The translations under genes and the position numbers were made by a program. This document shows, piece by piece, positions 44,193-54,044 of a DNA stretch of 64,000 bases (positions within the stretch are counted from its first letter, which is position 1; each line of letters begins with the position of its first letter). The notes under the pieces are model-generated. The model was not told the DNA's origin. It made no database searches and saw nothing but the letters and a program-made list of their open reading frames with translations. The DNA is from Streptomyces seoulensis (GTDB taxonomy: Bacteria > Actinomycetota > Actinomycetes > Streptomycetales > Streptomycetaceae), in NCBI RefSeq assembly GCF_004328625.1, contig NZ_CP032229.1:1860001-1924000 (forward strand). The letters run 5' to 3'.

Positions 44193-45575
44193 TCAGGCGC
44201 CGATCAGACGGGCGGCGAGGTAGCCCTCGATCTGGTCGAGGGAGACCCGCTCCTGCTTCATGGTGTCGCGCTCGCGCACGGTCACCGCGTTGTCCTCAAG
44301 CGTGTCGAAGTCGACCGTCACGCAGAAGGGGGTACCGATCTCGTCCTGACGGCGGTAGCGGCGGCCGATCGCGCCGGCGTCGTCGAAGTCGATGTTCCAG
44401 TTCTGGCGCAGCGCCTGGGCGAGACCCTTGGCCTTCGGAGACAGCTCCGGGTTGCGGGAGAGCGGGAGCACAGCGACCTTGACCGGCGCGAGGCGGTGGT
44501 CGAGGCGCAGCACGACGCGCTTCTCCATCTTGCCCTTGGCGTTGGGCGCCTCGTCCTCGGTGTAGGCGTCGAGGAGGAAGGCCAGCATGGTGCGGCCGAC
44601 ACCGGCGGCGGGCTCGATGACGTAGGGGGTCCAGCGCTCGCCGGCCTCCTGGTCGAAGTAGGAGAGGTCCTGGCCGGACGCCTTGGCGTGGGCGCCGAGG
44701 TCGTAGTCCGTGCGGTTGGCGACACCCTCCAGCTCGCCCCACTCCGAGCCGCCGAACGAGAAGCGGTACTCGATGTCGGCGGTGCGCTTGGAGTAGTGGG
44801 AGAGCTTCTCCTTCGGGTGCTCGAACCAGCGCATGTTCTCCTCGCGCAGACCGAGGCCCGTGTACCAGTTCCAGCGCTGCTGCATCCAGTACTCCTGCCA
44901 CTCCTCGTCCTCGCCCGGCTTGACGAAGAACTCCATCTCCATCTGCTCGAACTCGCGGGTCCGGAAGATGAAGTTGCCAGGCGTGATCTCGTTGCGGAAG
45001 GACTTGCCCATCTGCGCGATGCCGAAAGGCGGCTTGCGGCGCGAAGTGGTCTGCACCTGGGCGAAGTTGGTGAAGATGCCCTGGGCGGTCTCGGGACGCA
45101 GGTAGGCGACGGAGCCGGAGTCCTGGGTCGGGCCGAGGTGGGTGGAGAGCAGGCCGGAGAACTGCTTGGGCTCGGTGAAGGTGCCCTTGTTGCCGCAGTT
45201 CGGGCAGTTGAGGTCGGCCAGGCCGTTCGCCGGGGCGTGGCCCTTCTTCTCCTCGTACGCCTCTTCCAGGTGGTCGGCGCGGAACCGCTTGTGACACGAG
45301 GTGCACTCGGTCAGCGGGTCCGTGAAGGTGGCGACGTGGCCGGAGGCGACCCAGACCTCGGGGGCCAGGATGACGGACGAGTCGATACCGACCACGTCCT
45401 CGCGCGACGTCACCATGTAGCGCCACCACTGACGCTTGATGTTCTCCTTGAGCTCGACACCCAGCGGTCCGTAGTCCCAGGCGGCACGCTGTCCGCCGTA
45501 GATCTCACTGCAGGGGAAAACGAAGCCACGGCGCTTGCTCAGGCTGACGATGGTGTCGATCTTGTCGGCGGCCAC
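44193..45575 (-). CDS. glyS: Glycyl-tRNA synthetase (alpha2, class II)
   Basis: A 460-residue enzyme charging tRNA-Gly. It has the N-terminal [14 protein letters not shown] and the DYGPLG segment, the zinc-finger insert (CTSCHKRF and CPNCGNKG), class II motif 2 ([29 protein letters not shown]) and motif 3 ([13 protein letters not shown]), then the anticodon-binding domain ([11 protein letters not shown]). Length is normal for the eukaryote-like dimeric type found in actinobacteria. GTG 45575 is chosen because GAAGAGAG lies upstream and the N-terminus matches; an upstream extension runs across the Zur-controlled promoter of the divergent znu operon. Confidence 0.97.
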   Translation of the reverse strand: MAADKIDTIVSLSKRRGFVFPCSEIYGGQRAAWDYGPLGVELKENIKRQWWRYMVTSREDVVGIDSSVILAPEVWVASGHVATFTDPLTECTSCHKRFRADHLEEAYEEKKGHAPANGLADLNCPNCGNKGTFTEPKQFSGLLSTHLGPTQDSGSVAYLRPETAQGIFTNFAQVQTTSRRKPPFGIAQMGKSFRNEITPGNFIFRTREFEQMEMEFFVKPGEDEEWQEYWMQQRWNWYTGLGLREENMRWFEHPKEKLSHYSKRTADIEYRFSFGGSEWGELEGVANRTDYDLGAHAKASGQDLSYFDQEAGERWTPYVIEPAAGVGRTMLAFLLDAYTEDEAPNAKGKMEKRVVLRLDHRLAPVKVAVLPLSRNPELSPKAKGLAQALRQNWNIDFDDAGAIGRRYRRQDEIGTPFCVTVDFDTLEDNAVTVRERDTMKQERVSLDQIEGYLAARLIGA

Positions 45576-45767
45576 GGTGCTCTCTTCATTACGACGACGG
45601 GCGTTGAAGCGAGATGCTTCCAGCGAATGATTCAGGTTACCGGCGCATGCGTCCTCACGGCCAAATCGGCCCCCGTCGACCCCCCTCCCGAAGCCGTCGA
45701 AGCCCGCCCGAACCCTTACCAAGCCGACCCGGAGAATCCGCTTCGCCGGCTCCCGGCGGACAGCTTG

Positions 45768-45805
45768 TTGACAATCGTTTCCACCTTTGTTGAAAATGAC
45801 TGTCA
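45768..45805 (+). promoter_or_regulatory. znuA promoter with two Zur boxes and leaderless start
   Basis: A perfect -35 TTGACA (45768-45773) is followed after 18 bp by GAAAAT (45792-45797) as -10, placing the transcription start at about the A of ATG 45805. Two Zur-box-like sequences overlap the elements: TGACAATCGTTTCCA (45769-45783) and TGAAAATGACTGTCA (45791-45805), matching the Streptomyces Zur box TGAAAATGATTTTCA at 11 and 13 of 15 positions. Their spacing of 22 bp is two helical turns. Zinc-loaded Zur would block the promoter completely. Confidence 0.8.
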
Positions 45806-46776
45806 TGAACGTACGACGACGCCTCATATCCGGGTCCGCGATAGCGGCCGTCACCGCGCTGGGGCTGGGGACGCTGTCCGCCTGCTCGGACAGCAGCGCC
45901 GCTTCGGGGGACACGGGGAAGTTCGACGTCGTCGCCTCCTTCTATCCGATGGCCTACCTCGCGGAGCGGATCGGCGGGGAGCACGTGCACGTGACCACCC
46001 TCACCTCGCCGGGCCAGGAGCCGCACGACCTGGAGATCAGCCCGCGGCAGATAGGCGGGCTGGAGCGCTCCGACGCCGTCCTCTATCTGAAGGGGCTCCA
46101 GCCGTCGGTGGACAAGGCGGTGGACCAGTCGCCGGTGAAGACGAAGATCGACGCGGCCGCGCTGACCACGCTGGAGGAGCACGGCACCGAGGTCGGGGGC
46201 CATGCCTCCGAGCACGAGGACGAGCACGCGGGCCACGACCACGAGGGGGAGAACGGCAAGGACCCGCACATCTGGCTCGACCCGGTGCGGTACGCGGAGG
46301 TCGCCCAGGGCGTCGGCCGGGCCTTCGAGAAGGCGGACCCGGACCACGCGGCGGACTACAAGAGGAACACCGCGGCCCTGGTGAAGCAGTTGGACGAGCT
46401 GAACACCGACTTCAAGGAGGGCCTGGCGCACACCCGGTCCAAGGTCTTCATCACGACCCACGCGGCTTTCGGTTACCTCGCCGAGCGCTACGGCCTCACC
46501 GAGGAGGCGATCAGCGGGCTGGACCCCGAGTCCGAGCCGAGCGGGGCCCGGGTGCGGGATCTGCAGAAGCTGGCCAAGGCGGACGGGGTCTCCACCGTGT
46601 TCTACGAGACGCTGGTCAGCGACAAGACCGCGAAGACCGTCGCCGGGGACGCGGGCCTCAAGACCGATGTGCTCGACCCGATCGAGGGCATCACGAAGAA
46701 GTCGCGCGGCCAGGACTACCTCGCCGTGCAGCGGGCCAACCTCAAGGCCCTCCAGAGCGCGCTGGGGTCCAAGTGA
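45805..46776 (+). CDS. znuA: Zinc-binding lipoprotein of the ZnuABC importer
   Basis: A 323-residue family 9 solute-binding protein. It has a lipoprotein signal ending in LSAC, the ligand segments [13 protein letters not shown], a His/Asp/Glu-rich loop ([25 protein letters not shown]) that traps zinc, [17 protein letters not shown] and [11 protein letters not shown]. It captures extracellular zinc for ZnuB/ZnuC. The start is set at ATG 45805 rather than ATG 45796 because the promoter elements place the transcript start there, giving a leaderless mRNA; no ribosome site precedes either ATG. It is the first gene of znuACB, with the ZnuC start overlapping its stop. Confidence 0.94.
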   Translation: MNVRRRLISGSAIAAVTALGLGTLSACSDSSAASGDTGKFDVVASFYPMAYLAERIGGEHVHVTTLTSPGQEPHDLEISPRQIGGLERSDAVLYLKGLQPSVDKAVDQSPVKTKIDAAALTTLEEHGTEVGGHASEHEDEHAGHDHEGENGKDPHIWLDPVRYAEVAQGVGRAFEKADPDHAADYKRNTAALVKQLDELNTDFKEGLAHTRSKVFITTHAAFGYLAERYGLTEEAISGLDPESEPSGARVRDLQKLAKADGVSTVFYETLVSDKTAKTVAGDAGLKTDVLDPIEGITKKSRGQDYLAVQRANLKALQSALGSK

Positions 46777-47552
46777 CCAGCCGTGAGAGGGAGTCGACGC
46801 CCGTGCTGGCCCTGCGGGACGTGCGGGCCGAGCTGGGCGGGCGGCCGGTGCTGCGGGGCATCGACCTGAGTGTGCGGCCTGGTGAGGTCGTCGCGCTGCT
46901 GGGGGCAAACGGTTCGGGCAAGTCCACGGCCGTGCGGACCGCGATCGGGCAGGTGCCGGCCACCTCCGGTGCCGTCGAGCTGTTCGGGACGCCGTTGCGG
47001 TCCTTCCGGGACTGGGCCCGCGTCGGCTACGTGCCCCAGCGCACCTCGGCCGCCGGGGGCGTGCCGGCCACGGTGTCCGAGATCGTGTCGTCGGGGCGGC
47101 TGGCACGGACCCGCTTCGGCCTCTTCCGCAAGGCGGACCGGGAGGCGGTGGGGCGGGCGCTGGAGCTGGTCGGCATGGCGGACCGGGCCAAGGACTCGGT
47201 GACGGCGCTCTCCGGGGGCCAGCACCAGCGGGTGCTGATCGCTCGCGCGCTGGTGTCCGAGCCGGAGCTTTTGATCATGGACGAGCCGATGGCGGGCGTC
47301 GACCTCGCCAGCCAGGAGGTGCTGGCGGCGACCCTGCGCGAGCAGGTCGGCGCCGGGGCGACGGTTCTGCTGGTGCTGCACGAACTCGGGCCGCTGGAGC
47401 CGTTGATCGACCGGGCGGTGGTGCTGCGGGACGGCTGCGTGCTGCACGACGGGCCGCCGCCGAAGGCCGTCGGCCAGCACGCGTTGCCCGGCCACGACCA
47501 CGTGCATCCGCACGAGGGCGCCGAACCGATCCGTACGGGACTGCTGAGCTGA
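46773..47552 (+). CDS. znuC: Zinc ABC transporter ATPase
   Basis: A 259-residue ATPase. Walker A is LLGANGSGKST, the signature is LSGGQHQRVLIARAL, Walker B is ELLIMDEPMAGVD and the H-loop His lies in LLVLHELGPL. The C-terminal tail is His-rich (HALPGHDHVHPHEGAEP), as in zinc importers. It powers uptake through ZnuB. The GTG start overlaps the znuA stop (GTGA) and its own stop overlaps the znuB start by one base, so the operon is translationally coupled and controlled by Zur. Confidence 0.95.
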   Translation: MTSRERESTPVLALRDVRAELGGRPVLRGIDLSVRPGEVVALLGANGSGKSTAVRTAIGQVPATSGAVELFGTPLRSFRDWARVGYVPQRTSAAGGVPATVSEIVSSGRLARTRFGLFRKADREAVGRALELVGMADRAKDSVTALSGGQHQRVLIARALVSEPELLIMDEPMAGVDLASQEVLAATLREQVGAGATVLLVLHELGPLEPLIDRAVVLRDGCVLHDGPPPKAVGQHALPGHDHVHPHEGAEPIRTGLLS

Positions 47553-48445
47553 TGGACTTCCTTAACTACGCCTTCATGCAGCGGGCGCTGCTCGCGGCCG
47601 TCCTGGTCGGGATCATCGCGCCGGCGATCGGCATCTACCTCGTGCAGCGCCGCCAGCCCCTGATGGGGGACGGCATCGGGCACGTGGCGATGACCGGTGT
47701 CGGCCTCGGCTTCCTGCTGAACTCGTCGCCGGTGTGGATGGCGACGCTGGTCTCCGTGGCGGGGTCGGTGCTGATGGAGCTGATCCGGTGGTACGGCAGG
47801 ACGCGGGGTGACATCGCGCTCGCCATGCTGTTCTACGGCGGTATGGCGGGCGGTGTGCTCTTCGTCAACCTCGCGCCGGGCGGGTCCAACGCCAACCTCA
47901 CGTCGTATCTCTTCGGCTCGCTGTCCACGGTGGCGCCGGCCGACGTGACCGCGATCGTCGTGCTCGGGGCGGCGGTGGTCGCGGTGACGCTGGGGCTGCG
48001 GCGGCAGTTGTTCGCCGTCAGCCAGGACGAGGAGTTCGCGCGGGTCACCGGGCTGCCGGTACGGGCGCTGAACCTGCTCGTCGCGGTCACGGCGGCGGTC
48101 ACCGTCACGGTGGCGATGCGGGTGGTCGGCCTGATCCTGGTGTCGGCGCTGATGGTCGTTCCGGTGGCCGCCGCCCAGCAGCTGACCCGCAGCTTCGCGG
48201 CGACGTTCGCGATAGCGGTGGCTCTGGGTGTGACGGTGTCCATCGGCGGCACGATCACCTCGTTCTACGAGGACGTGCCTCCGGGCGCCACGATCGTTCT
48301 CCTCACCATCGCCGCCTTCGCCCTCATGACCACCCTCGCCACTCCCCTGGCCCGCCGACGAGCCCGGACAACCCGGCCCACCGGGGACCCGGTCGAATGC
48401 GCGATCCCGGCGACGCGCCCGGCGGGTGACGAGGTCGGCGTCTGA
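47552..48445 (+). CDS. znuB: Zinc ABC transporter permease
   Basis: A 297-residue membrane permease of the ABC-3 family with eight to nine helices. Typical segments are VLVGIIAPAIGIYLVQRRQPLMGDGIGHVAMTGVGLG near the N-terminus and VGLILVSALMVVPVAAAQQL. It forms the zinc channel with ZnuC. Its ATG overlaps the znuC stop. A 213-bp gap follows before zur, so zur probably also has its own promoter. Confidence 0.95.
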   Translation: MDFLNYAFMQRALLAAVLVGIIAPAIGIYLVQRRQPLMGDGIGHVAMTGVGLGFLLNSSPVWMATLVSVAGSVLMELIRWYGRTRGDIALAMLFYGGMAGGVLFVNLAPGGSNANLTSYLFGSLSTVAPADVTAIVVLGAAVVAVTLGLRRQLFAVSQDEEFARVTGLPVRALNLLVAVTAAVTVTVAMRVVGLILVSALMVVPVAAAQQLTRSFAATFAIAVALGVTVSIGGTITSFYEDVPPGATIVLLTIAAFALMTTLATPLARRRARTTRPTGDPVECAIPATRPAGDEVGV

Positions 48446-48658
48446 CCCCGGGTCGGTCAAAAGGGGCCGTACCAAGCCTTCCGGAGGCCGGGCGGCCGTG
48501 AGCCGCACGCGGGCGAGACGACCGGGACCGAGGCCAACCCCCGCTCGGGGCTCAGCTCGAGCACCCCGAACCGCCGGAGGCACTTTCGCGTCTGACCGAC
48601 AGGGGTGCGGGCTGGCACAATGGGCCGGTCAGAGGCGCAGATGTGAGGAGGCACCCCG

Positions 48659-49075
48659 GTGACGACCGCTGGACCGCCCGTGAAGGGCCGTGCGACGAAG
48701 CAGCGCGCGGCGGTGGCGGCTGCCCTCGACGAGGTCGACGAGTTCCGCAGCGCGCAGGATCTCCACGACATGCTCAAGCACAAGGGCGACTCGGTCGGGC
48801 TCACCACCGTCTACCGCACCCTCCAGTCGCTGGCCGAGGCCGGTGAGGTCGACGTGCTGCGCACCTCGGACGGGGAGTCGGTGTACCGGCGCTGCTCGAC
48901 GGGCGAGCACCATCACCACCTGGTCTGCCGCAGCTGCGGCAAGGCGGTCGAGGTGGAGGGCCCCGCCGTGGAGAAGTGGGCCGAGGCCATCGCCTCCGAA
49001 CACGGCTTCGTGAACGTCGCCCACACGGTGGAGATCTTCGGCACCTGCGCGGACTGCGCGGCGGCGCCCCGCTGA
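48659..49075 (+). CDS. zur: Zinc uptake regulator, Fur family
   Basis: A 138-residue Fur-family repressor. The N-terminal winged helix (about 10-80) includes GLTTVYRTLQSLAEAGEVDVL. The dimerisation domain carries metal ligands: EHHHHLVCRSCGKAVEVE (regulatory His residues and structural CxxC) and the second CxxC, TCADC, near the C-terminus. With zinc it represses znuACB, whose promoter holds two matching boxes. GTG 48659 has GAGGAGG upstream. In the 213-bp gap after znuB I see no Zur box by eye, only G+C-rich sequence that presumably carries its own promoter. Confidence 0.93.
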   Translation: MTTAGPPVKGRATKQRAAVAAALDEVDEFRSAQDLHDMLKHKGDSVGLTTVYRTLQSLAEAGEVDVLRTSDGESVYRRCSTGEHHHHLVCRSCGKAVEVEGPAVEKWAEAIASEHGFVNVAHTVEIFGTCADCAAAPR

Positions 49076-49115
49076 GCAGGCGGCGCCTCCAGCGCACCTC
49101 GTCCCCCGGCCAGAC

Positions 49116-49664
49116 TCAGCAGCGCGTGATGTTCCGGTCCAGAATCCCGCGCAACCGGTCCGCAGAAGCCCGGTCCGGCAGGCCGTGCTTGGGGAGGACC
49201 GTGAAGCCGGTGGCGTTGGGGTCGGCGCTGAGGAGGACGAAGAGGCGGGGGGTCTCCAGGTAGCGAGGGAGGGCCGCCCAGGTGAGGGACGAGGAGCTGG
49301 TGTCGTTGGCCAGGGTGAGGCCGTCCTCGGTGACGGTGGCCCGGAACACGCCCTGCGCGTCGCTGAGCCGCTGGAGCTGACGCCCCGACAGCCAGGGCGA
49401 CAGCAGCAGCACGGCCAAGGCGAGGAGCAGCCCCACCGTCCAGCCCACCGGAGGACTCTCGCCCCGGGCGACGAACAGCGCGGCCCAGGCCACGAAGCCG
49501 ACCCCCACCACGTAGGGCGCCCAGCGCTGGAGCCACCCCAGCCGGCCGACCTTGTGCCGCGCCCGCAGGGCGGCGGTGAAGTCCGCGGCCACTGGCCGGT
49601 ACATCAGCTCCACCGTGTCCCCGGCCGCGTCCGGTATGCCATCGCCGACGGATTCCCCGCCCAT
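49116..49664 (-). CDS. YcxB-like membrane protein
   Basis: A 182-residue protein. After an N-terminal YcxB-type segment (VELMYRPVAADFTAALRARHKVGRLGW) come two membrane helices (about 50-66 and 74-92), then a cytoplasmic domain with GVFRATVTEDGLTLANDTSSSSLTWAALPRYLETPRLFVLL, the YcxB domain pattern. Function unknown. It converges on zur and stands alone; the start is ATG 49664 with a weak ribosome site. Confidence 0.75.
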   Translation of the reverse strand: MGGESVGDGIPDAAGDTVELMYRPVAADFTAALRARHKVGRLGWLQRWAPYVVGVGFVAWAALFVARGESPPVGWTVGLLLALAVLLLSPWLSGRQLQRLSDAQGVFRATVTEDGLTLANDTSSSSLTWAALPRYLETPRLFVLLSADPNATGFTVLPKHGLPDRASADRLRGILDRNITRC

Positions 49665-49721
49665 GACGGTCCCTCCCCAATTTCATGATCGTGGAGAGGG
49701 ATCGTAAGGGGCGCGGGGCGG

Positions 49722-50576
49722 TCAGGACGACGTCGAGTCGTCGCCCCTCATCGCCGCCTCCATCGCCAGCAGTTCCTCGTTCGGGACCGCGCCGCCGAAG
49801 CGGCGGTCGCGGGAGGCGAACTCGACGCAGGCCCGCCAGAGGTCGCGGCGGTCGAAGTCGGGCCAGAGGACGTCCTGGAAGACCATCTCCGCGTAGGCGC
49901 TCTGCCAGAGCAGGTAGTTGGAGGTGCGCTGTTCGCCGGAGGGGCGCAGGAAGAGGTCGACGTCGGGCATGTCCGGGTAGTACAGGTACTTCTGGATGGT
50001 CTTCTCGGTGACCTTGGCCGGGTCCAGACGGCCCGCCTTCACGTCCTCGGCGATGGCCTGCGCGGCGTCGGCGATCTCGGCGCGGCCGCCGTAGTTCATG
50101 CAGAAGTACAGGGTGAGACGGTCGTTGTCCTTGGTCTGCTCCTGCGCGACCTGGAGTTCCTTCGCCACCGACTTCCACAGCTTGGGCATCCGCCCGACCC
50201 AGCGCACCCGGATGCCCAGCGCGTCGAGCTGGTCGCGGGACTTGCGGATGAAGTCGCGGTTGAAGTTCATCAGGAAGCGGACCTCGTCGGGCGAGCGCTT
50301 CCAGTTCTCGGTGGAGAAGGCGTAGAGCGAGATGTTGCGGACGCCCGCCTCGATCGCCCCCTGGAGCACGTCGAGCACCTGCTCGGCGCCCACCTTGTGC
50401 CCCTCGGTACGCGGCAGCCCCCGCTCCTTGGCCCAGCGCCCGTTGCCGTCCATGACGATCGCCACGTGCTCGGGGACCAGCTCACCGGGAAGCTTCGGCG
50501 CGCGGGCGCCGGACGGGTGCGGTTCCGGCGCCTGGTACTCCCGGCGCCGGCCCCCCAGAAATCCGCGTACGACCAT
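49722..50576 (-). CDS. uppS: Isoprenyl transferase (undecaprenyl/decaprenyl diphosphate synthase)
   Basis: A 284-residue cis-prenyltransferase that elongates farnesyl or shorter diphosphate with isopentenyl units to make the lipid carrier for peptidoglycan and other polymers. The catalytic Asp lies in [17 protein letters not shown]; also present are [17 protein letters not shown] and the C-terminal [24 protein letters not shown] substrate motif. The N-terminal 35 residues are an actinobacterial extension. It is downstream of recO on the same strand (30-bp gap), a conserved pairing. Confidence 0.94.
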   Translation of the reverse strand: MVVRGFLGGRRREYQAPEPHPSGARAPKLPGELVPEHVAIVMDGNGRWAKERGLPRTEGHKVGAEQVLDVLQGAIEAGVRNISLYAFSTENWKRSPDEVRFLMNFNRDFIRKSRDQLDALGIRVRWVGRMPKLWKSVAKELQVAQEQTKDNDRLTLYFCMNYGGRAEIADAAQAIAEDVKAGRLDPAKVTEKTIQKYLYYPDMPDVDLFLRPSGEQRTSNYLLWQSAYAEMVFQDVLWPDFDRRDLWRACVEFASRDRRFGGAVPNEELLAMEAAMRGDDSTSS

Positions 50577-50606
50577 GCTTCTCGTCTCCTCAGCCGTGCT
50601 TGCTGC

Positions 50607-51353
50607 TTACTTCTCTACATAGCGCAGGGAGCGCAGTCCCCGTTCCAGGTGCCAGTGCAGGTAGGCCGACACCAGGCCGCTCCCCTCGCGGACGTGCCGC
50701 GCCTCGGCCGCGTCCGCGGTCTCCCAGTCTCCCGTAAGCAGCGCGCCCAGCAGCATCAGGGTCTGCGGGGAGGGGACCACGCTGCCCGGCACCCGGCAGT
50801 CCACGCACACCGAGCCGCCCGAGGCGACCGAGAAGAACCGGTTCGGCCCCGGCATCCCGCACCGGGCGCAGTCGCCGAAGGTCGGCGCGTAGCCGTTGAC
50901 CGCGAGCGAGCGGAGCAGGAAGGCGTCGAGGACCAGGTTGGAGGCGTGTTCGCCGCGCGCGAGGGTGCGCAGGCCGCCGACCAGGAGCAGGTACTGCTGT
51001 ACGGCGGGCTCGCCCTCGTGGTCGGTGAACCGCTCGGCCGTCTCCAGCATGGCGGTGCCGGCGGTGTAGCGGGAGTAGTCGGTGACGATGCCGCCGCCGT
51101 ACGGGGCGATCGTCTCGCTCTGGGTGCACAGCGGCAGCCCGCGCCCGATCAGCTCGCTGCCGCGCGCGAAGAACTGCACGTCGACGTGGGAGAACGGTTC
51201 CAGGCGGGCGCCGAACTTGGACTTCGTGCGCCGTACGCCGCGCGCGACGGCCCGTACCCGGCCGTGGCCCCGGGTCAGCAGGGTGATGATCCGGTCCGCC
51301 TCGCCCAGCTTCTGGGTGCGCAGCACGATGCCGTCGTCGCGGAACAGACTCAT
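50607..51353 (-). CDS. recO: DNA repair protein RecO
   Basis: A 248-residue RecFOR mediator that helps RecA load onto SSB-coated DNA. The N-terminal OB fold starts MSLFRDDGIVLRTQKLGEADRIITLLTRGHGRVRAVARG. The C-terminal helical domain contains a zinc site (CARCG, then CVDC). Length and order are normal. ATG 51353 is chosen; ATG 51362, three codons earlier, is also possible. It is the first gene of the recO-uppS unit and diverges from the amidase gene. Confidence 0.94.
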   Translation of the reverse strand: MSLFRDDGIVLRTQKLGEADRIITLLTRGHGRVRAVARGVRRTKSKFGARLEPFSHVDVQFFARGSELIGRGLPLCTQSETIAPYGGGIVTDYSRYTAGTAMLETAERFTDHEGEPAVQQYLLLVGGLRTLARGEHASNLVLDAFLLRSLAVNGYAPTFGDCARCGMPGPNRFFSVASGGSVCVDCRVPGSVVPSPQTLMLLGALLTGDWETADAAEARHVREGSGLVSAYLHWHLERGLRSLRYVEK

Positions 51354-51508
51354 GCCGTCCATTCTCGCGCACGCCCGGACCCGCGAAGGCGTCACTCCGG
51401 TTATCCGGCCCCGGCTGTGACGGTCCCCACGCCCGGCTCTACGATCCCGCTGGACGTGACGCATGTGTGCGCACGGGCCGCCTGTGGCGGCAAGGGGAGA
51501 GGCTGGAC

Positions 51509-53977
51509 ATGAGAACAGAGGCAGGCGGCGCGCGGGCGCCGCGGGGGAGACGGGCCAGGACATGGCTCGCCGCCGGGACCGTGCTGGTGGCGGGGACAGG
51601 CGCGGTCGTCGCCCTCCGCGCCACCTCGGACAGCGGTACGGCGGCGGAAGGGCCGCAGGTCGTGCACACCTCGGTGGACTCGCTGGACCTGACCGGTTCG
51701 GCGGGCGAGCGCGTACTCGCGGCCCGCTCGACCAAGACCTTCCGGATGCTCGCGGTGAGCTGGCAGGACCCGGGTGTCCGCCTCGACGGGACGGTACGGG
51801 TCCGCACCCGCTCCTCGGCGACCGGCACATGGTCCGGCTGGCAGGCGCTCGGCGCCGGGGACGCGCAGCCCGACCCCGCCGAGCGTGACCGGGCCGGAGT
51901 GCGCGGCGGCACCGCCCCGCTGTGGGCCGGACCCTCCGACGGTGTGCAGGTGAAGGCGGACGGCAAGACGCTGCCGAAGGGTCTGACCGTCGATCTGGTG
52001 GACCCCGGCAAGGGCGGCTCCACCACCCCCGCCATGGACGCGGCCGCCTACGCGATGCCCGCCGACGGCGACGAGACCCCGACCGACCGGCCGACCGACC
52101 CCGAGACGACGTCCGCCCCGGAGCAGACCCCCTCGGACGACCCGGCGGAGAGCACCCCCGCGCCCACCGACTCCGCCACGGAGCCTCCGGCCGAGAGCAC
52201 ACCGCCGGCCAGTCCGACCGCAGAGCCCTCCCAGAGCACCGACGCCGGGACGACCGCCCCCGCGTCGCCCACCGCGCCCATCTCGACGGCGTCGCCCACC
52301 AGCGCCTCGCCCACCGCGCCGGGCTATCTGCCCTCGCTGTCGGCCGCGTACCCCTCGTGCGCGAGCGCCTCTGCCGTGCCGCAGACGATGCCGAGCCCGC
52401 TGCCCGCACAGCCGCCGGCGACGAAGGTGCCCGCTCCCCCGTTCGTCACGCGGGCGGGCTGGGGCGCGGACGAGTGCGCGCGGGACACCGGTTACCCGGA
52501 CTACGGCCGCACGGTGAAGGCGGTGTTCGTCCACCACACCGACACCACCAACACCTACTCGTGCGCCGACTCGCCCTCGATCGTGCGCAGCCTGTACGCG
52601 CTGCATCTGCACCAGGGCTGGCGCGACCTCGGCTACAACTTCCTGGTCGACAAGTGCGGCACGATCTTCGAGGGCCGCTTCGGCGGTGCCGCCATGCCGG
52701 TGATCGGCGCGCAGACCTACGGGTTCAACACCGACTCGATGGGCATCGCCGCGATCGGCACGTACACCGACCTCACCGGCGGTGACTCCAAGGCGAGCAC
52801 CATTGTCGGGGCCGCGCCGAGCCAGGCCATGGTGACGGCGATCTCCCGGATCGCCGCGTGGAAGCTCGGGATGTCCGGGGTCAGCCCGACCGGCACCAGC
52901 TCGCTGACCGAGGGCGCCAAGGACAGCTACGGTTTCACCTTCGGCAAGGCGTACACCCTGAACGCCGTCTCCGGGCACCGCAACGGCTTCGCCACCGACT
53001 GCCCCGGCAACCAGCTCTACGCCAAGCTCGACACCGTCCGCTCCTACGCGGCCGGTCCCCCGGCCGGGGTCGGGGTCACCAGCGTGGACACCCCGTCGGG
53101 CGCGGTGCGTTCGGGCACCGGGTATGTCACCGGCACCACGGCGACCGTGCGCTGGTCCACGTCGACGCCTACTTCGCTGCTCTCGGGCGCGGAGGTCCTC
53201 GTGGACGGCACCTCCGTGGCGAAGGTCGCGGGCACCGCCACGTCGGCCCCGGTCAAGCTGGCCTCGGGACGGCACACCGTCCAGGTGCGGGCCACCCACG
53301 TCTCCGGCAGGACCACCACCTCGGCCGCCGTCACGGTGACCGCCGACACCACGCGGCCCACCTACCCGACCGCGCCGAGCGTGCAGCTCGGCAAGGGCAC
53401 GGTCAACACGGCGGGCGTGCCGGTGACGGTGAACTGGAAGGCGGCCGACGACAACGGGCTGCGCTCGCAGGCCGCCACCTCGCCCACCGCGAAGACCCTG
53501 ACGGCCACCTCCACCAGCTGGCCCACCACCGCCAAGTCGGCGACGGCGACCAAGTTCGGTCTCACCGCCACCGACCTGGCCGGCAACACGGCGACCGCGT
53601 CGGTCACGGGGACGGCCACCCTGGTCCAGGAGAGTTCTGCGAAGGCCACCGGCACCTGGACCAAGCGGTCCAGCAGCAGCTACCTGGGCGGCTACTCCAC
53701 CAGCTCCGGCACCAAGAACGCCTCGCTGACCTGGACCTTCAAGGGCCGTTCGGTCGCGTGGATCGCCTCGCGCGCGAGCACCTCGGGCGCGGTCCAGATC
53801 TACGTCGACGGCACCTTGCAGACCACCGTCGACCTGAAGTCGGCCACCACGGCCTACCGTCAGGCGATGTGGACCAAGTCCTGGAGCGGCGCGGCCCAGC
53901 ACACCCTGAAGATCGTGGTCGTCGGCACGTCAGGCCGTCCCACGGTCACGACGGACGGCATCGCGGTCCTCAACTGA
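51509..53977 (+). CDS. Large secreted PGRP-type N-acetylmuramoyl-L-alanine amidase
   Basis: An 822-residue exported protein. It begins with a signal sequence (TWLAAGTVLVAGTGAVVAL), an N-terminal beta domain, and a long Pro/Thr/Ser linker (about 190-285). The peptidoglycan-recognition amidase domain (about 315-510) follows with zinc ligands His342 (VHHTD), His490 (SGHRNG) and Cys498 (ATDCPG). Three immunoglobulin-like or sugar-binding beta repeats complete it. It should cleave the bond between muramic acid and the stem peptide in cell-wall remodelling. ATG 51509 follows AAGGGGAGAGG. A terminator hairpin lies at 53994-54030. Confidence 0.9.
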   Translation: MRTEAGGARAPRGRRARTWLAAGTVLVAGTGAVVALRATSDSGTAAEGPQVVHTSVDSLDLTGSAGERVLAARSTKTFRMLAVSWQDPGVRLDGTVRVRTRSSATGTWSGWQALGAGDAQPDPAERDRAGVRGGTAPLWAGPSDGVQVKADGKTLPKGLTVDLVDPGKGGSTTPAMDAAAYAMPADGDETPTDRPTDPETTSAPEQTPSDDPAESTPAPTDSATEPPAESTPPASPTAEPSQSTDAGTTAPASPTAPISTASPTSASPTAPGYLPSLSAAYPSCASASAVPQTMPSPLPAQPPATKVPAPPFVTRAGWGADECARDTGYPDYGRTVKAVFVHHTDTTNTYSCADSPSIVRSLYALHLHQGWRDLGYNFLVDKCGTIFEGRFGGAAMPVIGAQTYGFNTDSMGIAAIGTYTDLTGGDSKASTIVGAAPSQAMVTAISRIAAWKLGMSGVSPTGTSSLTEGAKDSYGFTFGKAYTLNAVSGHRNGFATDCPGNQLYAKLDTVRSYAAGPPAGVGVTSVDTPSGAVRSGTGYVTGTTATVRWSTSTPTSLLSGAEVLVDGTSVAKVAGTATSAPVKLASGRHTVQVRATHVSGRTTTSAAVTVTADTTRPTYPTAPSVQLGKGTVNTAGVPVTVNWKAADDNGLRSQAATSPTAKTLTATSTSWPTTAKSATATKFGLTATDLAGNTATASVTGTATLVQESSAKATGTWTKRSSSSYLGGYSTSSGTKNASLTWTFKGRSVAWIASRASTSGAVQIYVDGTLQTTVDLKSATTAYRQAMWTKSWSGAAQHTLKIVVVGTSGRPTVTTDGIAVLN

Positions 53978-53993
53978 GCTGATCCCGAAGGGC

Positions 53994-54030
53994 AGCGGCC
54001 TCCCCGGACTCCGGCCCGGTGGAGGCCGCT
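53994..54030 (+). terminator. Hairpin after the amidase gene
   Basis: AGCGGCCTCC (53994-54003) pairs with GGAGGCCGCT (54021-54030), 17 bp after the stop codon, between converging genes. Confidence 0.7.
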
Positions 54031-54044
54031 CTCCGTCTCAGCCC

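Noticed and set aside
43311..47552. One plus-strand frame running through the reductase, glyS and into znuC
   Set aside because: Only its last part (from 46773) is znuC; the rest is antisense to well-supported genes and crosses the znuA frame.
51401..53902. Open minus-strand frame of over 800 codons opposite the amidase gene
   Set aside because: It is the codon-bias shadow of the real gene: Gly/Arg/Ala/Val-rich with no domain, while the plus strand has signal peptide, amidase motifs and a ribosome site.
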